In this document: one piece after another, positions 23,060 through 32,441 of the stretch | Position numbering within the stretch: the stretch's first letter is position 1 | How the letters are laid out: the number at the start of each line of letters is the position of its first letter | NCBI GenBank assembly: GCA_021234155.1 | Contig: JAJEKV010000013.1 | Span: 13,431,877 to 13,495,876, forward strand | Direction: 5' to 3' | DNA: 64,000 bases | Origin: Isoetes taiwanensis | Taxonomy: Eukaryota; Streptophyta; Lycopodiopsida; Isoetales; Isoetaceae | Notes under the pieces: generated by a model | Seen by the model: only the letters and a program-made list of their open reading frames with translations | Told to the model about the DNA's origin: nothing | The model's database searches: none | Translations under genes and position numbers: made by a program

Positions 23060-25205
23060 GTTAAGGCTTGGTAGTTGATTTAGGCTGCACAAAAGTATTT
23101 TTTGCTATGTCCGAATGTCGATGTCGAAACACTTGACGTGTTTTAAAGAGCAGAATGAAACTTAGAAGCAGAAAAAGAGAAAGGGAAAGAGGACTAACTT
23201 CTATTATTCTTTTGGTAAGGCTCCATATCCATGGATAAAAAGGGCGAGTAAAAGAAAAAGAACTGCGGTATATGACGAAATGAATTGAGTGAAAGAAAAA
23301 TGAATTGGCTATGAGCATGCAAAGGGCACTACGCTGCTATACTGGTAGTTTTCTGCAAATTTTCCATGCCGGACCTACGAAGTCACGTCTGTCCCTTTTT
23401 TGGCACCACCTTGAAAGATAGTTCGCCCATAATAGTGGACCTTGGTTCCAAGAAAGAATGTGGAGAACACAGAAGCGAGCTAGAGTTGCGTTATTACAAA
23501 GTCACTAAGCGCTGTCCGGAAGCCTCTCTCAAGTCCAATTTCCATCACCATAGGCAGAGCCATCGTAAGACCGAGCTGAACGAGGGATTGAGAAGCTAGT
23601 GTTGTTTGTAATGAGACATCATTTTCCAACTTTGCCTGGTCCTGAAGAGAGGCTTCATTAGCTTATTTCATTAAAGTGACTGGTCTGTGCATTTTACGAA
23701 GTTTGGTTTGCATTACCATAGTGCTAAAGTAGTATGCCACTGTAGTAAAATAACAAATTGGTGTCCAAGACCATAGATTTCTCTGCTTAGAGTCTATTCA
23801 CCATTTCCATTTGCGACCTTTGCTTCAAATGTTGATATCTGATTGAGCCCGACATCCCGTCCTTTGCCCACTTGTATATACTCATGGTGGGCTACGGTAG
23901 AATTGAATCCTTCAAAGAACATATAAGACAACCACATTCTCAAAGATATTTCTATCTATAATATAGATGTACTTGCAAATATGTCTTAGCTTAAGTTTAT
24001 TACTTTTGAAGCTTTACTTACTTACACCACCTCGCATTATATGGAACAATCTATCGAAAACATCATGATGACCATAATGGAACCGCACCCTTACATGCAG
24101 AGTTAAGATGTTTCCTGGTTGGGCATAAATCATGCTAGGGATGAAACACTACAAACATTCCACAAAGATATGTCAGGACAACAAATTATATGTAATGAAC
24201 AAAGTTCTTACACTGGTTTGGTTCAACCTTCCAGTAAAAATATGTTCCCTCACACCGAGAATAATGGGCTGTCTAACTCCATGCTTGCCATTAAATTCCT
24301 CAAGAAGATTGCACATTTTAAAGCTTCTTCCAACTAGTTATCCCTGTAAAACATATGCATGGTCACGGTCCAAACTGTCCATTGTTTGCAGCAGATTAAG
24401 AACATTGCATACCTAGTTCATGTCAATTGTTTGTAATGCTTTGCATGATTCTGATTCTTGGGCTTGCCCTCACCAAGAACTGCCTTACCCAGAAGTTTGA
24501 TACGGTATATTTCCTGTTGATGGTTTTAGAATATGATATCAACTTGTTATTTTTTAGAAAATACTTGACAGGCTTCCAACATCAATATCAATATCAATAT
24601 CAATATCAATATCAATATCAATATCAATATCAATATCAAGATAACCAACGTCAAGATAACCAGGCCTTATAATAACGCCATCAGCTGAAATGGTTAAGAG
24701 GTTCCCCTTCCCTTTGGAAGATTACTCAGCAGAAGGATCTAGCCAAAAGCGTGATACACCTCCAAGAATTCTGTTTTGATTAATCGCTGACTGGAACTGA
24801 TCTATACTCAGGAGAAAACAACAATGAGGCTTGAAGTCCAAGACAACCTTATTGAGGACAATACTAAGTCTTCTTGAAGAAAATACTTGCTCTTCCTAGC
24901 CATTACTTGCTACACCCACTAGCCATTACGTGCTGAACCCACTTTAACACAAATGATTTCTGCCGCATGCATAGTTTAACTGAGCTCAAGATTAAAATGA
25001 GAACTATTTGATTTCACTGCAATTTTTCTTTCTGCTGTTTCAAATAGCCGCTTAAGGCAAGATGCCAAAGCATATGTTATACTACAGGATGATGACCTCT
25101 ACTCTGCTCTTCTCTATTCTGTTCATTTGCTCAATCCACGTTTGCTCATTGCCTTCTCCAAATTGTGACATTATTTATGCTCATCTAGACATATTGCTGT
25201 TATAA
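23060..25205. other. Insertion interior without recognised genes
   Basis: Short open frames only. No transposase or other domain was recognised. It contains the ATCAAT microsatellite. Confidence 0.4.
24581..24638. repeat. (ATCAAT)n hexamer microsatellite
   Basis: About nine to ten tandem copies of the hexamer (equivalently CAATAT), followed by two diverged CAAGATAACCA units. Confidence 0.9.
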
Positions 25206-25260
25206 TTCATCTTATTTCAAAACATAGTTGAATAAGCTTGACAAATGATTCCCGGGTTAC

Positions 25261-25490
25261 CTGCTCATCATTGTCGGCTGCTTTGACAAGAACAGAATAA
25301 TATACTTTATGCAGCTTATCTTTTTCCCTTTCTTCCACTTCATCGATGTAGGCTACACGCAATGAAGGATATCTGCACCAGAAGCCAGATGATAAATAGA
25401 TGCATGAGAGTAGGTTACTTTGTGTCACATGAGATGATTACCTGTTCATGAGCATGAGAATGTGGCCTGCAAGAGGGTCCAGTGTTCGTC
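25261..25490 (-). pseudogene. Callose synthase (glucan synthase-like) exon fragments
   Basis: Minus-strand exon 25372-25261 encodes YPSLRVAYIDEVEERE, KVYYSVLVKAADN and EQ, a hallmark of plant callose synthases. It has a TGGTGCAG acceptor and a CAG-GTAACC donor. A 69-bp intron (25373-25441) separates it from an upstream exon ending DPLAGHILMLMN, whose split Arg codon is restored by splicing. That exon's 5' boundary is unclear (about 25490). The next family residues after EQ are not found downstream. The splice sites look intact, so the piece was probably captured from a working gene, but no complete enzyme is encoded. The parent enzyme makes beta-1,3-glucan at the plasma membrane. Confidence 0.85.
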
Positions 25491-26200
25491 TTTGATGATA
25501 TGATGATGTACGAAAGAAAATAAAAAGGCAGGCAAACAGATATTTAGGATTCGGCAAAGAGATATTTAGGATTCAGCAAACAGAGTTTATTTGAAGTTTC
25601 AATAGAAGTATCTGATTCGATTCAGTGAAAGGACTGGAAGTCTGCTTGTGATTGAAGCAGTCTGGCATAAAAAATGCGTTCAACTGTATTGAAGCAGACT
25701 GCCGTGAAGGAATCCGGCAGCCCTGAGTAGAAATATCCAGATTGTAGATTGCTGCGTTGCAGTGATTAATTGATAAAGGAAGATGAAATTCAGGGCGCTG
25801 CAGAGATGGATCAGAAAGCGTGGAAGAATCGCCGGACTTGGCTATGGCGGCAAAGGGCGAGCATGACTTTTTTTTGTCTACAAGCCTAAGCAGGGGAGAG
25901 AAACCGTAGAGGAAGTTGCGAAATCCATTCCCATCTCTTGTTAGGCTTTTTTTTTTTTTTTTTTTTTTTAATAGCCGTAGATCTTAGAAAATAGAGATCT
26001 AATGGTGATAGTCAATGCCACATCAGTTTTTGATGAGGTGGAGGTGCTACGTGGATAGGCTAGAATTGCAAGAAAGGCTGTAGGCTTAGTTAGGCTGGTG
26101 TGCTAAAAATTTTCCCACTTTTTTTGAGGTTTGAGGATTCTATCAAGTTTGTACTACTGGGAGCATGGCCAGTGCTTTGCTCTTGGTCTCCAAGAACATT

Positions 26201-26212
26201 GCTCTGATACCA
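26201..26212 (-). other. Primer-binding site of copy C (tRNA-iMet)
   Basis: TGGTATCAGAGC on the minus strand, one base inside the 5' LTR. It is complementary to the 3' end of plant initiator tRNA-Met. Confidence 0.9.
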
Positions 26213-27305
26213 CTGTGACGTCCCCTACTCATATACGGTGCACTCACCGTATACAAACAGGAGTTCATCCCCCATACCAGCTCCATACTGATACAGGGCC
26301 CTCCACGTATCACTGCAACCTTGATGAGTTCCAGTGGGAAGAATGAAGGGGTCATTTACCCTGTCTCCCTCAGGGCCTACCTAGCTGCGGAAGCGTAAAC
26401 ATACATGTCAGTATACAACATCAACATCACATAACCATCTCGAAGGATGGCTCATCACATATCTGCATAGACAAAGATCAGTACATCACATATGGAAATC
26501 CTACCCAAGGCTCAGACTCAAGGGGATGACTGACGGCTTGGGCCTCCGTGAGGTCATTGCGCATGTAATTCATGGCAATTGGATTTGGCTGGCATAAGAA
26601 CATGGCTTAGGGTAGTCCACTCCATCCGCTCCTCCTGTGCATACTTTGCAGAGTAGGTTGAAAAGTGTTGGGACTGGATCAGAGCAGCCCGGATGCATAG
26701 CCAGAGGGGCTATTCCTGGGTTGCATCTCCCCAGTTCCGATGGGGCAGGTAGTGATCACTCCCTCCAGAGATCTACATGCTGACTCAAGGTGACTAGAGG
26801 GCCACTGCCCGTACTCGACTTGAACTCCATGGAAGGTCTACACCACCCCAAGAGTGTCGAACCCATACAAAGCCCTCACGCAGTGGCAGAGCATTAGGTC
26901 TAGTGCACAATAGTCCCCGATAGGCCTTACTACCAGAGGGACGTGATCATGAGTCAGGACATGAACCTCCTTGTAAGCCAGTCTGGCCCCTTCACCCACA
27001 ACCAGGTGTGGCTCTTGTACACAGGCTGAATTTACAGTGCACTAAAGAGGCTAGCTAGGAGCATCAACTACTAGGCTTTAAGGTCTCTACCCCCCTTCCC
27101 AATATAATGAGTCCACAGAGATGCATCATCACATACATATCACAGAAGAACTAAAGAACAAGATTTAATCTAAATCACAGAGTTAGGTTCTTTAGTTATG
27201 GCTCGATATCTAGAGATCTAGATGGCTGCTATGGGCAAATCAATAGGTGAAACCTACTTATTCTATGTCTGGGAGGCGGTTTAGACTATTGATTTGGCAA
27301 AATAC

Positions 27306-27345
27306 GTGATCCCTGGCTTTCTCCTCCTGCTCTAAACGCATCCAT
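27306..27345 (-). CDS. LTR-borne first coding exon of gag, copy C
   Basis: An ATG at 27345 opens 13 codons plus one base, beginning MDAF and ending QGS, before GTATTTTG at the donor position. Length, phase, ending and donor correspond to the exons in copies A and B. The last exonic base is C instead of G, which weakens the donor. No acceptor can be placed in the decayed interior. Confidence 0.65.
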
Positions 27346-27498
27346 GCGGCCGAACTACTTGAAGATGACGCTAGAAAGGGAAACCGATGGCCTAGTCTAC
27401 TCAGATAGACTTTGGGAGGCGAGATTGGCTCTTGGATCAAGCAAAACAGAGCCCTAGAAGGCTGTGGACAAAAATGGAAAGTTAGGGTTTCCTATGCC

Positions 27499-27504
27499 TA
27501 TATA
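27499..27504 (-). promoter_or_regulatory. LTR TATA box, copy C
   Basis: TATATA about 155 bp upstream of the leader ATG. The second LTR has the same CCTATATAG (about 10667-10674). It is the probable promoter of the genomic and gag-pol RNA. Confidence 0.5.
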
Positions 27505-27805
27505 GACTAAGGGTTAGGGCTAGGGTTTCCCATTATCCCTTTAAGCATGTGGGATAATTGGATGTGGCCCACTTGCCTTTATTAACTAGGTGGCATAAAG
27601 TGTACACATGGGTAAAGGTGTACACATGGATAAATGTGCACATGAGTAAATGTGCACATAAATAAATGTACACACTTTGCAAGTTGCCCCCTAGGGTGCT
27701 ACTTGCTTGGCTACACGTCGGCGTACACGTCAATCGGGATGGCGTGTACGCGTGATGAGGCAGTACAGTATACGTCTTAGACGTATACTGTGCTGGAACG
27801 TCACA

Positions 27806-27810
27806 CCGAC
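27806..27810. repeat. Target-site duplication CCGAC (right)
   Basis: Identical to 6404-6408 at the other end of copy C. Confidence 0.9.
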
Positions 27811-28637
27811 AAAAAAGTCGTTGAAGGTGCACCCACACCCAAGATAGCCCATGAAGAGTGTCAACTCGAAGAAACCCAACGACCCCTGCAACACGTAGGC
27901 CCAAACCATATGCCAAAATCCATCACATCAACTATCACTCCAAACTGCAAAACAAAGAAAAATCAACCACGCCAACCGTCAAAGGTGTTAAGAGTTTGAA
28001 GCAATCGGCCATTTACGAAATGCGTGATTTGAAGAAGAAAATCTAGATTTCGATGGAATGCACAAAGTTGATTGAGAAAATTAGAACGTCAATAATGCCA
28101 AGAAGAGAAAGACTTTGAGAGTTATGAAGACTTTGGAAGCCACAAAGCTACACCAAGAAGAGAAAATAGGCACGTCCAAAAGAAGAACCCTTTGGAGCCT
28201 AAATAGAAGCGACAAGTGCTACGTCGGGGAAGAGAGCGAGTAGAAGCACGACCAATGGGAATGAATTCGAGGGAAACCCCTACAGAAAAAGAGAGAACCC
28301 GAAAGGTGCTACTCGGAAGTCACAATACAACACCAAGAAAGAAAATGAGAGATGAGGAACCAAGTCCACAATCCATAGCCCAAACCTATCATGACAATAA
28401 ACGTCAGAACAAAGAGAGTTGAGCAATCACATGCACATTGATCCTCCCTATGCAAGCAACACTGGCTAAACACAAACAATCAACAATCTCAACAGAGAAA
28501 AGGGTGAGAGCGGAGGGAAACTGACACTAAGAATCAAAGATCCATATCAAAGAGAACGCTGATGAGAATGGAGAGAGAGAACATGTCATATATAGGGAAG
28601 AAAGGAGCCAAAAGAGGCCTGAGCCAAATACGGCGTC

Positions 28638-28698
28638 CCTTTCCCAAGAATGATGGTTCTATTCATGTTGAATAGAACCATTGCATTCTTGGGAAAGG
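28638..28698. repeat. 27-bp perfect-arm hairpin
   Basis: CCTTTCCCAAGAATG (28638-28652) pairs fully with 28684-28698, and ATGGTTCTATTC (28653-28664) with 28670-28681. The loop is 5 nt, and a 2-nt bulge (28682-28683) separates the helices. The right arm and its downstream sequence recur near 6095-6131. Confidence 0.8.
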
Positions 28699-28883
28699 TC
28701 CTATACACAAAACATCAACATCCGACAGAAGAGGAACAATCTCAAACTCAAATAAAGATCGAATATACAAGGGATCGTAAGGTATAACGGAGATAACCGA
28801 GACTACCCTAGGACCGGGATAAATGGATAAAGAATAAAGCAAACATTGTGGAGCAAAGGAGCAATAGAACAGCAGGGCAACTA

Positions 28884-28977
28884 AGGCAAGAAGGAGAAGA
28901 CAACGGGGTAACTAATGGTAAATTAAACAAGGCAAGAAGGAGAAGACAACAGCAGTAACTAATGGTAAATTGAACAA
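28884..28977. repeat. Tandem duplication, ~47-bp unit
   Basis: AAGGCAAGAAGGAGAAGACA followed by TAACTAATGGTAAATT and AAC occurs twice in succession with a few differences. Confidence 0.8.
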
Positions 28978-30193
28978 AAAGGGTCGTTAGAGGCGATGAG
29001 GCACTTGACAACAAGGAGGTGTGTAAGGACCACCAAATAAGCAATGGACGCCAAGCATGAATAAATAAAGAAAAGCAGCATGAGGCCTAATGAACAAACG
29101 CAAATAGTGCAAATGGAGCAATAAAAAACGAACACAACAAAATGGATCAATTAGACTACAAAGAAATGGGAAATCAACCAAAACAACCGTATGAGCAATG
29201 GAGCTGAAGAAGCAGAAGAACCACACAGACAAAGGAAAAACCTGGTACCAAACATAGGCTAAACAATAGAAGGCCAGAGTACTATGGTAAAGCTATTAAT
29301 TGATATCTCAAGAAGGAGCTAATGATGATAAGTTAAAAGGGCGATGCACCAGCAAAGGACAAGGGATACAAGGTGACATCCCCATAGCCTGAACACAATT
29401 GAAAGCATGATGAGAACTACAAGAAACAAAATGGAGCCATAAGGGATAAAAGATGAACTAGAGATTGTAAACTAAAAATAAATGAATCCAACCAACCAAC
29501 CATGGAACAAGCAGAACAAGTGGACACAACTATGATTAAAGGCAATAGAACACGGCCGCTAGACATAGAATGGTGAGAGGGACAATTTGGGCAATTGGAA
29601 TAAACGACAACTAAAAGACTATGATAAAAAAAACTTAGGAAAGGAAAGTGTCAGATGATCATCTTGGAGGAATAAGGGGGGAGTGAGTAAGAAAAAATGT
29701 AACAAGAACTACAGAAGCAATGGCGCACAAGCAAGAGTTCAGGAGTCCATAGGAAGAAACCGAATCATCGAAACAAGAACAAATATCAGGGCAAACACTA
29801 TGAAATATGAGTAATGACAATAGAACGTCGAGAATGAAGAAATGAAAGGGCACATTGGTGATCAGGCTCTAAAGCAATGACACTGTAAAAAACAAGGTGG
29901 AAAGCATCAATAGAACTAAAGAGACCACTAACTATGGAACAGGCAGAGCAAAAGGAGGAAATCGGATAAAGGCAATAGAAAAACCGCCAGAACTAAAAGG
30001 GCAAGAGGAACAAATTCGACAATTGAAATACATGAACAAGCTGCAATAGAGAAGATAACGAAGGATTCCATGAAGACAAATGACATAAGTGTCAATTTAG
30101 ATGAACAAAATTGGCAAAAGCAAGAACTAATGAAGCAAATGGAGCACAAGTAGGACTACAAGAAACCATAGGAAGAAATGGGACAATGGAACA

Positions 30194-31764
30194 TGTGACG
30201 TTCCAGCACAGTATACGGTCCCAGGACGTATACTGTACTGCCTCGTCACGCGTACACGCCACCCCGACTGACGTGTACGCCGACATGTAGCTAGGCGGGT
30301 AGCCCCTAGGGGGCAACTTGCAAGGTATGTGCATTTATTAATGTGCACATTTACCAATGTGCACATTTATCTAGGTGCACATTTTTCCATGTGGACACCT
30401 TTATGCCACCTAGCCATTAAAGGCAAGTGGGCCACACCCAATTATCCCACATGCTTAAAGGGATAATTGGAAACCCTAGCCCTAAACCCTTGTCTATTTA
30501 GGTAGGAGAAACCCTAACTTGCCATTTTCGTTCCTAGGGTTTTAGAGCTCTGTTTTGGCTGCCCCAGGAGTCAAAACTGCCTCCCAGACTCTGTCTGAGC
30601 GAATTGCACCATTAGTTTTCCTTGATTCGAGCAGTTCAACAGAATGGTCGAGCTCAAGTCAGGAGGAGCAACCCAAGAATCAGGTATTTAGTCAATTTAA
30701 TAGCCTAAACCGTCTTTCAGTCATTGTATCAATAGGTTTAGCCTATTAAATTGCCCATAGTAGCCATCTAGATTCTCAGATCCCAGACATTAACTAAAGA
30801 ACCTAACTCTATGATATAGATTAGATCTAGTTCTTTAGTTCTTCTGTGATGTATATGGATGATGTATATCTGTGAACTCCTTGTATTGGGAAGGGGGGTA
30901 GAGGCCCTAAAGCTTGGTAGTTGATGCTCCTAGATTAGCCTCTCTAGCACACTATAGATTCGGCATGTGTACAAGAACCACACCGGGTTGTGGGTGAAGG
31001 GGCCAGACTGGCTAAGAAGGAGGTTCGTGTTCTGACTCTTGAACGATCCCTCTGGTGTGTAAGGCCTACCGGGGATCATTGTGACTAGGCCTAATGGCTT
31101 GCCACTGAGTGCGGGCAAGGCATGGGCTCGACACCCGTGGAGTGGTGTTCACTTTCCAGTGGGTTAAGTCGAATAAGGGCAGTGGCTCTCTAGTCACCTT
31201 GAGTCAGCATAGAGACCTCTGGGGGGAGAGATCCCTACCTGCCCCATCGGAACTGGGGAGATGCAACCCAGGAGTAGCCCCTTTGGCTATGCATCCGGCG
31301 GGCTACAGTCAGGTCCCAACACTTTTCAACCTACTCTGCAAAGTGTGCACAGGAGGGGCGGATGGAGTGGACAACCCTATGCCATGTTCTTATGCCAGCC
31401 AAATCCATTGCCATGAATTCTGTCTGCAATGAACTCTGGAGACCCAAGCCGTCAGTCATACCTTTGAGTCTGAGCCTTGGGTAGGACTTCCATATGTATT
31501 GTGCTGATCTTTGTCTATGCAGATGTTGGGTACCACCCTTCGAGGTGGATATGTGATGCTATTGTATACTAACATATATGTTTACGCTTCCGCAGGTAGG
31601 TAGGCCCTAAGGGAGACGGGGTAATGACCCCTTCACTCTTCCCACTGGGGACCCAGTATGGTCACAGTGATATGTGGAGGGCCCTGTATCAGTGGAGCTG
31701 GTATGGGGGATGAACTCCTGTTTGTATACGGTGCGGGCATCGTATACGTGTAGGGGACGTCACA
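30194..31764 (+). repeat. 5' LTR of copy A
   Basis: 1571 bp, TGTGACG...CGTCACA. It contains a degenerate TATA-like TCTATTTAG near 30493-30501 and the 13-codon leader exon of gag. Confidence 0.95.
30644..30683 (+). CDS. LTR-borne first coding exon of gag-pol, copy A
   Basis: The ATG at 30644 opens 13 codons plus one base, ending at CAG before GTATTT (donor 30684). The acceptor at 36214-36215 would join it in frame to gag, which itself has no nearby ATG. The same exon length and phase occur in copies B and C, and the exon is also present in A's 3' LTR. Splicing would remove about 5.5 kb, including the primer-binding site, so only unspliced RNA could be reverse-transcribed. This is inferred from sequence; no transcript was examined. 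Confidence 0.75.
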
Positions 31765-31765
31765 G

Positions 31766-31777
31766 TGGTATCAGAGC
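31766..31777 (+). other. Primer-binding site of copy A (tRNA-iMet)
   Basis: TGGTATCAGAGC, one base after the LTR end at 31764. Confidence 0.93.
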
Positions 31778-31965
31778 AATGTTCTTGGAGACCAAGAGCA
31801 AAGCACTGACCATGCTCCCAGTAGCACTAACTTGATAGGATCCTCAAACCTCGAAAAGTGGGAAAAATTTTCATTTTTGTAGTATATGCTAAGCTAGTAA
31901 CAGTTAAGTGAATTGGAACATAATAAGACTAAAAACAGTGAGCCAAAACCTTCTAAGGCAAGGTG

Positions 31966-32032
31966 GTCTCACACGTCGCGCCTGGTCTAAAAACAAAACT
32001 CCAGTTTTTGAACGAGGCGCAACGTGTGAGAC
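31966..32032 (+). repeat. Family hairpin 1, copy A
   Basis: 67 nt. GTCTCACACGTCGCGCC pairs with GGCGCAACGTGTGAGAC except for one C-A mismatch. An inner AAAAAC/GTTTTT stem closes the loop. Confidence 0.9.
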
Positions 32033-32157
32033 ATTGAGCCAAGAACACCTTAAAACTTCATGAATTTTAGAAAAGTAACATGGTAAATCGAGTTCTAAGA
32101 TAAGATTCAGTTAGAATAGTATGTTTCAATCATGTAAATTAATCAAAAATGTACCAT

Positions 32158-32224
32158 GTCTCACACGCCGCGCCTGATCTAAAAACAAAACTCTAGTTTT
32201 TGAACGAGGCGCAACGTGTGAGAC
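32158..32224 (+). repeat. Family hairpin 2, copy A
   Basis: Same 67-nt structure; the left arm has GCCGCGCC, one additional mismatch. It lies 103 bp before the TATA box. Confidence 0.9.
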
Positions 32225-32326
32225 CAATGCTTATAAAAACTCTGAAAGAAGTGTGTGTTTTAAGTCAATAGGTGCCCTGGCACGTTAAATAGAGCAATTT
32301 GAATTTTGACCTAAAATTTCCCAAGC

Positions 32327-32335
32327 TATAAATAG
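32327..32335 (+). promoter_or_regulatory. Internal TATA box upstream of the H3-like gene, copy A
   Basis: TATAAATAG, 115 bp before the ATG at 32442. Position and context are conserved in B (45037) and C (22718, minus strand), suggesting a dedicated Pol II promoter inside the retrotransposon. Confidence 0.7.
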
Positions 32336-32441
32336 ATGTAGACCCCCCTCATTTGTACGTACGTTCCCGCCTTAGAAATCTGCTCCAGCTCCCTAAGGCG
32401 ATCTTTGGCGCCCGACATCGGATTGACGAGCCGGGCCGAAC

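Larger units (their letters stand above)
23028..26103. mobile_element. 3.1-kb insertion with short terminal inverted repeats and a gene fragment
   Basis: The leader of copy C is interrupted here. Sequence homologous to A's leader stops just before 23028 and resumes after 26103. The ends are GCACACCAG and CTGGTGTGC, a perfect 9-bp inverted repeat with weaker similarity further in. No transposase was recognised, and a clear target-site duplication was not found (the flanks are A-rich). It carries callose synthase exons, a hexamer microsatellite and a 23-T run (25947-25969). A Pack-type DNA transposon is plausible; the class is unresolved. Confidence 0.6.
6409..27805 (-). mobile_element. Copy C: H3-carrying LTR retrotransposon, minus strand, with nested insertions
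   Basis: The element begins with the 5' LTR (27805 to 26214) and a tRNA-iMet primer-binding site (26212-26201). A short leader follows, interrupted by a 3.1-kb insertion. Then come a hairpin, a decayed H3-like gene, a second hairpin, an ORF2 remnant, a 3.5-kb decayed stretch, a Helitron, a 3' untranslated region and the 3' LTR (10968 to 6409, split by a TRIM-like element). Perfect CCGAC duplications flank it. The two LTRs are far closer to each other than to those of copies A or B. No gag zinc knuckle, reverse transcriptase or integrase was recognised, so it was probably mobilised by proteins from relatives, or its pol is lost. Without the three insertions it is about 10.4 kb. Confidence 0.9.
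26214..27805 (-). repeat. 5' LTR of copy C
   Basis: 1592 bp, TGTGACG...CGTCACA. It is nearly identical to the shared parts of 6409-10968 and includes a TATATA box and the short gag leader exon. It borders the CCGAC duplication at 27806-27810. Confidence 0.92.
27811..30193. other. A-rich intergenic DNA without recognised gene
   Basis: Purine-rich on the plus strand, so the long minus-strand open frames are Ser/Leu/Phe/Cys-rich artefacts. It holds a strong hairpin (28638-28698) and a tandem duplication (28884-28977). The region is the continuation of the locus into which copy C inserted. Confidence 0.5.

Noticed and set aside
24581-24638. CRISPR-like or satellite array
   Set aside because: Simple hexamer microsatellite; there are no repeat-spacer arrays anywhere in the window.
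27811-30193. Long minus-strand Cys/Leu/Ser-rich frames (for example 29044-28808) as membrane proteins
   Set aside because: They mirror the purine-rich plus strand; there are no start context, homology or splice signals.
30092-31432. Open frames inside the LTRs (for example 30366-30127 minus, 31109-31432 plus) as genes
   Set aside because: They are not conserved in frame among the A, B and C LTRs; only the 40-nt leader exon is.
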